Below, one piece after another: positions 10,085-26,306 of a stretch of 64,000 nt of DNA. How positions within the stretch are numbered: position 1 is the first letter of the stretch; every line of letters starts with the position of its first letter. The notes beneath the pieces are model-generated. The model worked only from the letters and a program-made list of their open reading frames with translations, had not been told where the DNA came from and did no database searches. The stretch comes from Dryobates pubescens (lineage: Eukaryota > Chordata > Aves > Piciformes > Picidae): positions 3,449,266 through 3,513,265 of the forward strand of contig NC_071644.1 in the NCBI RefSeq assembly GCF_014839835.1. Reading direction: 5' to 3'. Both the position numbers and the translations under genes were made by a program.

Positions 10085-10920
10085 GGGCTGAGCTTTTGGC
10101 TTTTGGCTGAGCTTTTGAGCTGAGCTTTTGGGGTTTGTGCTGAGCTTTTGGCTTTGGGGCTGAGCTTTTGGTTGAGGTTTTGAGCTGAGCTTTTGGCTTT
10201 GGGGCTGAGCTTTTGAGCTGAGCTTTTGGCTTTGAGGCTGAGGTTTTGAGTTGAGCTTTTGGCTTTGGGGCTGAGCTTTTGGCTTTGGGGCTGAGGTTTT
10301 GGCTTGTGGGGCTGAGGTTTTGAGCTGAGCTTTTGGCTTTTGAGATGAGCTTTTGGCTTGTGGGGCTGAGGTTTTGAGCTGAGCTTTTGGCTTTTGGCTG
10401 AGCTTTTGGCTTTGGGGATGAGCTTTGGGTTTTGGGCTGAGCTCTTGGTTGAGCTTTTGAGATGAACTTTTGGCTTTTGGTTGAGCTTTTGAGATGAGCT
10501 TTTGGCTTTGGGGGCTGAGGTTTTGGCTTGTGGGGCTGAGGTTTTGAGCTGAGCTTTTGGCTTTGGGGATGAGCTTTTGGCTTTTAGTTGAGCTTTTGAG
10601 ATGAGCTTTTGGCTTTGGGGGCTGAGGTTTTGGCTTGTGGGGCTGAGATTTTGAGCTGAGCTTTTGGCTTTGGGGATGAGCTTTTGGCTTGTGGGGCTGA
10701 GGTTTTGAGCTGAGCTTTTGGCTTTGGGGATGAGCTTTTGGCTTGTGGGGCTGAGGTTTTGAGCTGAGCTTTTGGCTTTGGGGATGAGCTTTTGGCTTGT
10801 GGGGCTGAGGTTTTGAGCTGAGCTTTTGGCTTTGGGGCTGATCTTTTGGCTTTTGGTTGAGCTTTTGAGATGAATTTTTGGCTTTGGGGCTGAGCTTTTG
10901 GCTTTTAACTTGTTGCTTTT
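10085..10920. repeat. Minisatellite with 'gagcttttggcttt' core
   Basis: A compound array built from 'gagcttttggctttgggg' and 'gctgaggttttga' modules. Between about 10540 and 10830 it settles into a regular 54-bp higher-order unit. A multiple-of-3 period leaves a Lys/Ser/Ala/Pro-rich frame open on the minus strand for over 1 kb, which I regard as an artefact. Confidence 0.9.
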
Positions 10921-11417
10921 AACTCCAGCCAAGGTCCTGGGACAGCTTCTCTGCAGGGAAAAGAAATTGTTGTTTCCCTATGGAACAATCTGGGGAGGTT
11001 TGTAGGGAGTGCTGTGGGGTGCCTGGGAGACCTCAGCCCCGGAGTGGAGCCTGAAGCTGCTCAGGATTCAGCTTCTTTGGCTCAAACCCTTTCCCCCACT
11101 TATTTTTTTTAAGCATTTGGGGGTTCTTGTGGATGCAGCAGAGAGGCCCTGAGCTTGGGGAGCCACAGACATGCTCCAGCTGCTTTGAGATTTGCAAACG
11201 GGGGTGAGAAAGGGGTAAAATAGCAGCCTGTGCCCCCCCAGGTTTTGGTCCATTTAGGAAGGAAAACCTCAGCAGGGTGTTGCAGGGAGTAGGAAGCCAT
11301 TTCCCAGCAGCTTCCCAGCTTTGCTGTGGTCTGAGCAAAGCAACTGCAGCCTTAAAATAGCAGCTTTGCAGGCAGGCAGCACCAGCCCTGTTCCTCTCAC
11401 TGCTGTGGCCTTGTAGC
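10921..11417. other. Low-copy intergenic DNA
   Basis: Ordinary-looking sequence between two arrays. No exon, RNA gene or mobile element could be supported. Confidence 0.35.
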
Positions 11418-11958
<541 letters not shown>

Positions 11959-12554
11959 CCCAGCCAGAATCACTACAGTTTGCCTGAATCTGTGTGGTTT
12001 TGGGTTTTTCAGTGACTTGCAGCTCAGGGTGTGTGGTTTGCTCCTGGCACCAGGCTGGGTTTGGAGAGGTGGCAGCTTGTGACCAAGTGCACATGAGGAA
12101 GGTTTTTATCTACACCAGCCTCTTGCTCTTGTTGTTTCTGCTCTCACCCTCAGCAGCAGAGATAAGGAGGCTTTTATTGAACCACTTGCTGTTCACAACC
12201 ACAGGGCAGGCTTAAACCCTCCCCAAGAGCTCATTGATTAATTAGGAAGTGGGGTCCCCCCTGCTCTGATCTGCTCCCACAGTGCCTCCCACCAGCTGCC
12301 CTGAGCTGGGTTTTCCTTTCCTCTCCCAGATGCTAGGGGAATCACACCACATAATGGGGGCACAGGGGGATCTGTGGCTCATTTTAGAGGAGAAAAACAA
12401 CCAGGTTTTGCTGGAATAAAAAGGGCTTGGAGCTGATTCAGGGCTGCCAACCCTTCCCCTCCAGCTGCCTATTGCTTTGGCTGCCTGGCCTTGCAAGTAG
12501 CTGTTGTCATTAGGTTCCAGGGGGAACAGCCACCTGCTCCAGCTCAAGGAAACT
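11959..12554. other. Low-copy intergenic DNA
   Basis: AT-richer than its surroundings, including 'gattaattag' near 12235 and an AATAAA on the minus strand near 12173. No gene is assigned. Confidence 0.35.
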
Positions 12555-12722
12555 GCCACCAGGGAGGTGGTGGAAGCCTCCTGCCTGGAGGTGTTTGCAG
12601 CCAGGCTGGAGGTGGCTGTGAGCAACCTGCTGTGGTGTGAGGTGTCCCTGCCCATGGCAGGGAGGTTGGGACTGGCTGAGCCTTGAGCTCCCTTCCAACC
12701 CTGACGGTTCTGTGGTTCCAGG
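12555..12722 (+). mobile_element. CR1 3'-end fragment
   Basis: Recognised from 'gggaggtggtggaagcctcc', 'ggaggtgtttgcagccaggc' and 'cccttccaaccctgacggtt'. Same subfamily as the copy downstream of CDA. Confidence 0.8.
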
Positions 12723-16899
<4,177 letters not shown>

Positions 16900-16944
16900 G
16901 CAGCACAGCCACCACCAGCCTTTGCCCTTCAGCAGCAGGGGACA

Positions 16945-17738
16945 ATCATAGAACTGTCAGGGTTGGAAGGGAGCTCAAGGCTCAGCCAGCTCCAACCCCC
17001 TGCCATGGGCAGGGACACCTCACACTGCAGCAGGCTGCTCACAGCCACCTCCAGCCTGGCTGCAAACACCTCCAGGCAGGAGGCTTCCACCACCTCCCTG
17101 GGCAGCCTGTGCCAGGCTCTCACCACCCTCCTGGGGAACAACTTCTTCCTCGCATCCAATCTCAATCTCCCCACTTCTAGTTTTGCTCCATCCCCCCCAG
17201 TCCTATCCCTCCCTGACACCCTCAAAAGTCCCTCCCCAGCTTTCTTGGAGCCCCCTGCAGATCCTGGAAGGCCACAATGAGGTCTCCTGGGAGCCTTCTC
17301 CTCTCCAGCCTGCACAACCCTAACTCTCTCAGGCTGTGCTCACAGCAGAGCAGCTCCAGCCCTCTGCTCCTCCTCCTGGCCCTTCTCTGGACACCTTCCA
17401 GCCCCTCCAGAGCCTTCCTGGCACAGAGGCTCCAGAGCTGGCCCCAGAGCTCCAGCTGTGGTCTCAGCAGAGTGGAGCAGAGGGGCAGAATCCCCTCCCT
17501 GGCCCTGCTGGCCACACTTCTCTTGCTGCAGCCCAGGCTCTGCTTGGCTCTCTGGGCTGCAAGTGCTCCCTGCTGGCTCCTGTTGAGCTTCTCCCCCAGC
17601 ACTCTTCAGGGCTGCTCTCCAGCCAGTCCCTGCCCAGCCTCTAGCAGTGCCTGGGATTGCCCTGCCCCAGCTGCAGGACTTTGCCCTTGGCCTTGTTGAA
17701 CCTCATGAGGTTGTCATGTGCCCAGCTCTGCACCCTCA
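16945..17738 (-). mobile_element. Long CR1 fragment just downstream of CDA
   Basis: About 790 bp from 'atcatagaactgtcagggtt' through 'catgggcagggacacctcac' and 'ggcccttctctggacacctt' to sequence well upstream in the element. It starts 46 bp after the CDA stop, so it must form most of the CDA 3' UTR unless an unseen signal lies in those 46 bp. Confidence 0.9.
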
Positions 17739-17890
17739 AAACCCCCTCCCCAGCTTTCTTGTAGCCCCCTGCAGATCCTGGAAGGCCACAATGAGGTCTC
17801 CTGGGAGCCTTCTCCTCTCCAGCTTGCACAACCCCAACTCCCTCAGTCTGTGCTCACAGCAGAGCAGCTCCAGCCCTCTGCTCATCTGAA
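17736..17890 (-). mobile_element. Second CR1 fragment, same segment as its neighbour
   Basis: Repeats the part of the adjoining copy from 'accctcaaaa' through 'aatgaggtctcctgggagcc' to 'agctccagccctctgctc'. A partial tandem duplication or a second insertion. Confidence 0.8.
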
Positions 17891-18182
17891 CGGTTGAGGA
17901 TGCCTCCCCTCCTCTCCCCCTCCCCAAGATTGCCCAGTGTGTAAGGGGCTTTGTGTGGGACAATGCAATGGGAAATGTCTTTGCAGTGTTAAGCTCTCCC
18001 TGCTCCTCTCCCTCACCTTCTGCTTCAGGGCTGATTTGCAGACACCTGCCCCCACCTTGCTGCGGGGAAGAAGCCAAATCAAGTGACAGACATTCACTTG
18101 CAGGACAAAAAAGGTTGTTCAGGCTGGAGGACAGGAGCAAGTTCCCAGGCTGGGAAGGGGTTGGAGCCCATCTTGGGCTTCT

Positions 18183-18550
18183 CAGAGTCATAGAATCAGA
18201 GAGTGGTGCAGGCTGGAAGTGACCTCTGGGGGATCATCGAGTCCAGCCCCCTTGGATCACGCAGGGCAGGTCACATCCAGGTAGGTTCTGAGAGTCTCCA
18301 GAGAAGGAGACTCCACAACTCCCCTGGGCAGCCTGCTCCAGGGCTCCAGCACCCATCGAAGAAGTTGCTCCTCATGTTGAGGTGGCGCTTCCTGGGGTCC
18401 AGCTTGTGCCCACTGCCCCTTGGCCTGTCCCTGGGCACCACTGAGCAGAGCCTGGCCCCAGCCTCTTGCCCCCGCCCCCAGCCTTTAGCTCTTGCTGAGC
18501 ATTGAGAAGATTCCCTCTCAGGCTGCTCTTCTCCAGGCTCCAAAAAACCA
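18183..18550 (-). mobile_element. CR1 3' fragment, third subfamily
   Basis: Begins 'agtcatagaatcagagagtg', then 'gtgacctctgggggatcatc' and 'ggagactccacaactcccct'. The lack of extended tail repeats and its divergence suggest an older insertion. Confidence 0.85.
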
Positions 18551-18915
18551 CTCCTGAGGGCTGCAAGCTCACTGCCTGGGGAAAAGCTGAAGTCTTCAGC
18601 TCCAGGTGGGAAGCCAAAGCAGAAAGGAGAAGCTCCACCAACCCCAGGGGGTGACCACAAAGCAGCTCAGGGCAGCCAAGCCGCTGGAGCTGAGTGTGGT
18701 CCTCTCCTCACTTCTCTCCAAAGCTTCTTTGCTTTTGTTCTTCGTGGGGATGAAGAAAGAGAGGAGTTTTGGGGGGAGGTTCTGGAGGGTTTCCTGTCTG
18801 CAGAGCAATGCCCTTTGCTGATTGCACTCTGCAGTCAATCATGCACAATGCAAACTGGTTGGGGACCATTTCCCAGCCAGTGCCAGGCTGGGCACTGCTG
18901 TCTGTGCCCAGGTGA

Positions 18916-18921
18916 AATAAA
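18916..18921 (+). terminator. Possible distal CDA poly(A) signal
   Basis: First canonical AATAAA I find on the plus strand after the CDA stop, 2.0 kb away. A nearer variant signal is possible. Confidence 0.3.
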
Positions 18922-18966
18922 AGCAGCTCTGGGTTTATCTCCTGCAGTGTTGGCAATTGATGAGTT

Positions 18967-19570
18967 AAGGGGAAGGGAGAAGGGGAAGGGAAGAGGGGAA
19001 GGGGGAAGGGGGAAGAGAAGAGGGGAAGGGGGAAGGGGGAAGAGGGGAAGGGGGAAGAGGGGAAGGGGGAAGAGGGGAAGGGGGAAGAGGGGAAGGGGGA
19101 AGAGGGGAAGGGGGAAGAGGGGAAGGGGGAAGAGGGGAAGGGGGAAGAGGGGAAGGGGGAAGAGGGGAAGGGGGAAGAGGGGAAGGGGGAAGAGGGGAAG
19201 GGGGAAGAGGGGAAGGGGGAAGAGGGGAAGGGGGAAGAGGGGAAGGGGGAAGAGGGGAAGGGGGAAGAGGGGGAGGGGGAAGAGGGGAAGGGGGAAGAGG
19301 GGAAGGGGGAAGAGGGGAAGGGGGAAGAGGGGAAGGGGGAAGAGGGGAAGGGGGAAGAGGGGAAGGGGGAAGAGGGGAAGGGGGAAGAGGGAAGGGGGAA
19401 GAGGGAAGGGAAAAGGGGGAAGAGGGAAGGGAAAAGGGGGAAGGGGAAAGGCAAAAGGGGGAAGGGGGAAGGGAAAAGGGGGAAGGGGGAAGGGGGAAGG
19501 GAAAAGGGGGAAGGGGGAAGGGGGAAGGGAAAAGGGGGAAGGGGAAGAGAAAAGGAAAAGGGGAAGGGGG
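18967..19570. repeat. 15-bp G-rich purine array
   Basis: About 600 bp of nearly pure purine built on the 15-bp unit 'aggggaagggggaag', very uniform from 19040 to 19390. Four or more runs of 4-5 guanines repeat throughout, so G-quadruplexes are expected on the plus strand. It lies 1.3-1.9 kb upstream of the PINK1 start. Confidence 0.95.
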
Positions 19571-19679
19571 TTCCTGGGGCTGCCCCACTGCCAGGCAGTG
19601 GCAGGTGGAAGGTACTTGCTCTGCAGGCAGGACATGCCCAGGGCACTGCATGGCCCACAGGCAGCACCCTCCTGCCTTC

Positions 19680-20460
19680 CCTGGCAGTGCATAGGCTGTG
19701 CCCTGCTCCATGCCCTGCTGTGCACTGGGCTGTGTGCCAGCCGTGCCCAGGGCAGGACTCTGCTCCGTGCCACGCTGTGCACTGGGCTGTACCCTGGCTG
19801 TGCCCCACCATGCACTGCTTTGTGCTGTGCTATGCCCAAGTCACACCTGGGGTAGTGCTGTGCTCCATGCCCTGCTGTGCACTGGGCTGTGTGCCAGCCC
19901 TGCCCAGGGCAGGACTCTGCTCTGTGCCACGCTGTGCACTGGACTGTGCCCCACTGCTTTGTGCTGTGTCCAAAGACATCCCCAGGGCAGTTCTCTGCTC
20001 CATCCCCTGTTGTGCACTGGGCTGTGCCTAAGTCATGCCCAGGGTGATTTCATGCTCCATGCCCTGCTGTGCATCAGGCCATGGCCCACTGCTCACAGCC
20101 TGTGCCCTGCTCCATGCCCTCTTGTGGACTGTGATATGCCCTGGCTCTGCCCAAGCCGTGCCCAGCTCAGTGTTATGCTCTGTGCCCTGCCCCATGCACA
20201 AGGCACACCAAGCCGTGCCCTCCTCTGTGCCCTGCATTGCACAGGCCTGTACCATGGCTGCACTCTGCTCCATGCCCTGCTGTGCACTGGGCTGTGCCCT
20301 GCTCCATGCCCTTCTTGTGGCCTGCTTCATGCTGAGACCTGCCATACGCTGGGCTGTGCCTTGGCCATGCCCAGAACATTGCTCTGCTGGTGCCACTCTT
20401 CATGCTGTGCCTTGCCAAGCAGAGAGCTGTGCCCTGGCCATGCCTTGCTGGGCATTAGGC
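19680..20460. repeat. Degenerate array leading to the PINK1 promoter
   Basis: Loose copies of 'ctgtgccctgctccatgccc' and 'tgctgtgcactgggctgtg', units about 30-45 bp with much drift. Cys/Ala/Pro-rich open frames here are repeat products. Confidence 0.8.
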
Positions 20461-20524
20461 TGTGCCCTGCTCCACGCAGAAGGCACTGCCCTTCTGGAGC
20501 CTTGTGCCATGCCCAGACATGTCC

Positions 20525-20770
20525 CTGGCTGTGCCCTGCTCCATGCAGACAGCATTACCCTGCTGGTGCCCTGTGTTGTGCCCTGCATCGCCCCGGGCTG
20601 TGCCCTGCTGGTGCCCTGTGCCGTGCCCTGCATGGCCCCGGGCTGTGCCCTGCTGGTGCCCTGTGCCGTGCCCTGCTGGTGCCCTGCAGCTCCCCGGGCT
20701 GTGCCCTGCTGGTGCCCTGTGCCGTGCCCTGCTGGTGCCCTGCAGCTCCCCGGGCTGTGCCCCGCTCCGC
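20525..20770. repeat. Younger array at the PINK1 promoter edge
   Basis: More regular units based on 'gggctgtgccctgctggtgc' and 'cctgtgccgtgccctgc'. Ends about 140 bp before the PINK1 ATG. Confidence 0.85.
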
Positions 20771-20911
20771 TCCAGCCCCGCACGCGTCCTCCGCCTCCAG
20801 CGAGCCCTGACCGCCGTGGGCGGCGCCGGAGCGTGCTGTGCGTGGCCCTGCGTCACGACGCAGACGCGCACGCGTGACGTCGCCGCCCCGCCCCGCCGCG
20901 GCGCTTCCATC
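20771..20911 (+). promoter_or_regulatory. PINK1 CpG-rich proximal promoter
   Basis: CpG-dense, TATA-less. An NRF1-like GCGCACGCG at 20866-20874 touches a half CRE TGACGT at 20875-20880. NRF1-type sites are common in promoters of nuclear genes for mitochondrial proteins, which fits PINK1, but use here is inferred. Confidence 0.5.
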
Positions 20912-23900
20912 ATGGCGGTTCGGCTGCTGCTGGCCCGGGCCCTGCGCCTGCTGCCGCGCTGCCGCTTCGCCCGCGCCCCCCGCCCCGAGCCCCGGCCCGA
21001 CCCCCGGCCCGCTCCGCCGCCACCGCTCCCGCAGGCCCGACCATGGTTGTCCTGGCTGCCGGCCGCCTGCCGCCTTCTGTTCCTGCGTGGGCCTGCCCGC
21101 GGGCTAGCGGCCGTGGCGCGGCGAGGAGGCGGCGGCGGAGTCTGCCTGGCGCTGGCCATGGCGCTGGGGCTGGTGGAGCCGCGGCTGGAGGAGCAGCGAC
21201 GGGCTGAGGCGGCCTGTCGGCACATCCAGGTGAGGCTCGGGGCTGGCTGCTGCTGCTGGACCCCCGTGAGTGTCTGCGGGGAGAGCCTCCGGCACCTGCG
21301 GTGAAGGTCAGGGGGTGGCCTTCCTCTGGGGACCCCCTCAGGCGCACCTCCCCATCTTCCCCCAGAGATGGTGGGATTGCTGTGAGCAGCCCGCAGGCAC
21401 ATTCCCCAAAGCAGGAGACTCCCCTCTGCCTCCCCAGAATGAGGATGCTGGGGAAGGCTCTTGGTAAGTAGGTCCTCAACACCCTGAGGCCGGTACCAGG
21501 GAGGCCTTCACTGTGGGCAGCCTCCTGCCCCCTGGCCCCCCCTACAAGGGCAGAGGGTCAGGACTCTGGTGTTGGGGGTCCTGTGTCCCAGGGTGCTGGT
21601 TTTGAGCCCCCAGGTCCATCCCTTCTCCTCAGGGCTGATGGGAGGCCTGTGGGGCTGGGCCAAGCTGTGCTGGCAGGGCACTGGGGACATACTTCGTGGC
21701 TATAAATAGAGCTTTGGTGTTCAGAGCCAGCTGTCACCTACCCTGCTGACCTGCACCTGTCACATTCTGGGGAGGTTCTGCCTTTTCCTGATGTTTCTTG
21801 GGATGCTTTCACCCCACTGAGGACCTAAATTGGTGTCTTCCCCTTTCTACTGCCCCTGAATCTGTGTCTCTTGGATAGCTGCTGGGGGTTGTAGCTCATG
21901 AAGGAATGCAGCTGGTTGATGCTGGCCCACACATGGAGGGTGGTGAATGCTGGGCTTAAACTGGAGCACAGCCCTCTGGTGTTTTGTTTTCTCTTGGCTC
22001 TTCTGTTTTCCTCCCCCAGCTTGCTCCTGTCATGGATTCACTCCCCCTTGAACTAACCCAAACCCCCCTCCACAAAAGCTCAGGGCATTGTTTTTCTGTC
22101 AGTTGTGGCTCTTGACTGGATTTTCTGTGCCCTTTTTTCCCCTCCCCCCCTTCCTGGTTTATTGATGGAGAGGGAACAGAGGGTAGCACTGCATCTCTGA
22201 TAGACATATAACCTACTTAAGACTCCTCTTTGCACAGCACATTTCAGTTCTGGATCAGCAAAGGACTTCCCTTTCCCATTCCTCTTTGCCAGGTGCACTT
22301 GCAGCAGCATTGCAGAGCCCACTTTTGGTGCAGGCTGGTCCATTTGAACCCAAAATGCTGTGGACTGCCAGTTGCTTTCCCTGGGTAGAGCCTGCTGGTG
22401 GCTTGCAGGTTGGCCCAAGCTGGCTGGGAGGTGGTGATGCTGCTCAAACAGTGAGAGAGTTCTGCAGGGGGAATCTGAATGAGTGAGCAGGGCTTTTAAT
22501 TGTCTTTTCTTGTTGCTCTTTGCCATGTGCACCTGCAGCAGCATTGCAGAGCCCACTTTTGGTGCAGGCTGGTTCCTCTGAACCCAAAATGCTGTGGACT
22601 GCCAGCTGCTTTCCCTGGGTAGAGCCTGCAGGTTGGCCCAGGCTGGCTGGGAGGTGGTGATGCTGCTTGAACAGTGAGAGAGCTCTGCAGGGGGAATCTG
22701 AGTGACTGAGCAGGGCTTTTAATTGTCTTTTCTTGTTGCTCTTTGCCATGTGCACCTGCAGCAGCGTTGCAGAGCCCACTTTTGGTGCAGGCTGGTTCAT
22801 TTGAACCCAAAATGCTGTGGACTGCCAATTGTTTTCCCTGGGTAGAGCCTGCAGGTTGGCCTAAGCCAACTGGGAGGTGGTGATGCTGCTTGAACAGTGA
22901 GAGAGCTCTGCAGGGGGAATCTGAATGAGTGAGCAGGACTTTCCGTTGCCTTTCCTCTTGCTCTTTGCCATGTGCACCTGCAGCAGCATTGCAGAGCCCA
23001 CTTTTGGTGCAGGCTGGTCCATTTGAACCCAAAATGCTGTGGGCTGCCAATTGCTTTCCCTGGGTAGAGCCTGCAGGTTGGCCTAAGCCAACTGGGAGGT
23101 GGTGATGCTGCTTGAACAGTGAGAGAGCTCTGCAGGGGGAATCTGAGTGACTGAGCAGGGCTTTCAATTGTCTTTTCCTCTTGCTCTTTGCCATGTGCAC
23201 CTGCAGCAGCATTGCAGAGCCCACTTTTGGTGCAGGCTGGTCCATTTGAACCCAAAATGCTGTGGACTGCCAATTGCTTTCCCTGGGTAGAGCCTGCAGG
23301 TTGGCCCAAGCTGGCTGGGAGGTGGTGATGCTGCTTGAACAGTGAGAGAGCTCTGCAGGGGGAATCTGAGTGACTGAGCAGGGCTTTTAATTGTCTTTTC
23401 TTGTTGCTCTTTGCCATGTGCACCTGCAGCAGCATTGCAGAGCCCACTTTTGGTGCAGGCTGGTTCCTCTGAACCCAAAATGCTGTGGGCTGCCAATTGC
23501 TTTCCCTGGGTAGAGCCTGCAGGTTGGCCCAAGCTGGCTGGGAGGTGGTGATGCTGCTCAAACAGTGAGAGAGCTCTGCAGGGGGAATCTGAATGAGTGA
23601 GCAGGGCTTTTAATTGTCTTTTCTTGTTGCTCTTTGCCATGTGCACTTGCAGCAGCACTGCAGAGCTCACTTTTGGTGCAGGCTGGTTCATTTGAACCCA
23701 AAATGCTGTGGGCTGCCAGTTGCTTTCCCTGGGTAGAGCCTGCAGGTTGGCCCAGGCTGGCTGGGAGGTGGTGATGCTGCTCAAACAGTGAGAGAGTTCT
23801 GCAGGGGGAATCTGAATGAGTGAGCAGGGCTTTTAATTGTCTTTTCTTGTTGCTCTTTGCCATGTGCACCTGCAGCAGCATTGCAGAGCCCACTTTTGGT

Positions 23901-26272
23901 GCAGGCTGGTCCATTTGAACCCAAAATGCTGTGGGCTGCCAATTGCTTTCCCTGGGTAGAGCCTGCAGGTTGGCCCAGGCTGGCTGGGAGGTGGTGATGC
24001 TGCTTGAACAGTGAGAGAGTTCTGCAGGGGGAATCTGAATGAGTGAGCAGGGCTTTCAATTGTCTTTTCTTGTTGCTCTTTGCCATGTGCACCTGCAGCA
24101 GCATTGCAGAGCCCACTTTTGGTGCAAGCTGGTTCCTCTGAACCCAAAATGCTGTGGGCTGCCAATTGCTTTCCCTGGGTAGAGCCTGCAGGTTGGCCCA
24201 GGCTGGCTGGGAGGTGGTGATGCTGCTTGAACAGTGAGAGAGTTCTGCAGGGGGAATCTGAATGGGTGAGCAGGGCTTTCAATTGTCTTTTCCTCTTGCC
24301 TCCAGACAGTGTTTGTTGGGAAGAACAAGCCCCTGAAGGATCCCCTGAGCTCCTCCCGCTGGCAGGGCTTCAAGCTGGAGGAGTACCTGATTGGGCAGCC
24401 CCTTGGCAAGGGCTGCAGCGCTGCTGTCTATGAGGCAGCCATTCCCTTCTGCCCTGGCCAGCTGGCAGGGCAGGGGCAGCCAGGTGGGGGCTCAGCTGAG
24501 GAGGAGCCTGTGGAAGGACAGCCACCCAAAGGAGCTTTCCCCTTGGCTATCAAGATGATGTGGAACATCTCGGTAAGGGGCTGGGGCTCTGGCTGCTGCT
24601 CTGTCGCTGCGAGAGGCTGGCTGCAGGGTGTGCTGTCAACACTTCAGCAGCAGAGCTGCTGGTGATGGAGCTGGTGCTGGGTGACAGCAGCTGCACAGGA
24701 GCCACTCTGTGCCCAGGGGGTGGCTGGGAAAGCCACCAGCAGCAGCCTGCCTTGGATCAGCGGCGGTGCAACCAGCGGGGGCAGGGCAGGGGTTGTCTCC
24801 CTAGACTGGGCACTGCTGAGGCCACACACTGAGGGCTGGGTTCAGGTTTGGGTCTCTCACTCCTCTGGACAAATCCCAACCCCTCAATGTCCTTCTTGGA
24901 GGGCAACAAAGCTGGGGGAGGGGCTGGAGAACAGGGCTGGGGAGGAGCAGCTGAGGGAGCTGGGAGTGTTCACCCTGGAGAAGAGGAGGCTGAGGGGAGA
25001 GCTGCTGGCTCTCTGGAACTCCCTGACAGGCTTGAGTGAGGTGGGGACTGGTTTCTTTTCCCTGCTATCAGGTGATAGAATGAGAGGGAATGGCCTGGGG
25101 AGGTTTAGGTTGGACATGAGGAACAATTTCTTTGCTGCTGGAGTGGTCAGGGGTTGGCACAGGCTGCCCAGGGAGGTGCTGGAGTCCCCAGCCCTGGAGG
25201 CAATGGCACTGTGGGGACAGGGTTTGGTGGCCATGGTGGGGCTGGGCTGAGGGTTGGACCTTAGAGGCCTTTTCCAAGCCAAGCAATTCTCTGATCTGGG
25301 TTGCCTGCTCTGAGGGTGTGTCAGGGCTGGCTGCTCTTGGAGCTGCAGCCCAGCTGCTGTGTCACTGCTCTTGCAGGCTGGGTCATCCTCTGAAGCCATC
25401 CTTGATGCCATGGGCCAGGAGCTGGTGCCAGCCACAGGACTTGCCTTGGCTGGGGAGTATGGAGCTGTCTCTGGCTGCAGGTATGGAAGGGGTGCTGCTG
25501 CAGGGCTGGCACTCTCAGCTCCTCCACACCTCAAACAGCAGGCAGGGAGGGGGTTTTCCCCAGCACAGTTAGGAAACCACAGACACTGATCAAGGGCTGG
25601 TGTGTCCCTGGTCAAGTGCTGACTGTAGCCTTGTTTGCTCCCCAGGCAATACCTGAAGGGGGCCTCCAAGAAGGCTGGAAAGGGACTCTTAACCAAGGCC
25701 TGCAGTGATAGGACCAGGGGCAAGGGTTTGAAAGTTCTGCACCAGGAGGCTGCTGGAACTCTGCAACAGGTTGCCCAGAGCGGGAGCTGAGACCCCATCC
25801 CTGGAGAGATTCAAGCTCAGGCTTGACAAGGCTCTGAGCAACCTGCTCTAGTGGAGGATGTGGCCAAGAAGGCCAAGGGCATCCTGGCCTGCAGCAGGAA
25901 GAGTGTGGCCAGCAGGAGCAGGGAAGTCCTTGTGCCCTGTGCTCAGCACTGCTGAGGCCACACCTGGAGTCCTGTGTCCAGTTCTGGGCTCCTCAGGTTA
26001 GGAAAGAGGTTGAGCTGCTGGAAGGTGTCCAGAGAAGGGCAAGAAAGCTGGGGAGGGGTCTGGAGCACAGCCCTGGGAGGAGAGGCTGAGGGAGCTGGGG
26101 TTGCTTAGCCTGCAGAAGAGGAGGCTCAGGGGAGACCTTCTTGCTCTCTCCAACTCCCTGCAGGGAGGTTGGAGCCAGGTGGGGGTTGGTCTCTTCTCCC
26201 AGGCAACCAGAACAAGAGGCCACAGTCTCAAGCTGTGCAGGGGACACAGTCCAATGGCTGTCCCTGTCCCTT

Positions 26273-26306
<34 letters not shown>

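Noticed and set aside
9325-10932. 535-codon Lys/Ser-rich frame resembling a histone H1 tail
   Set aside because: It is the translated minisatellite at 10085-10920 continuing into FAM43B promoter DNA. The 54-bp unit explains both openness and composition.
18708-19855. Gly/Arg/Lys and Pro/Ser/Leu frames of over 330 codons
   Set aside because: Artefacts of the 15-bp purine array (five codons per unit).
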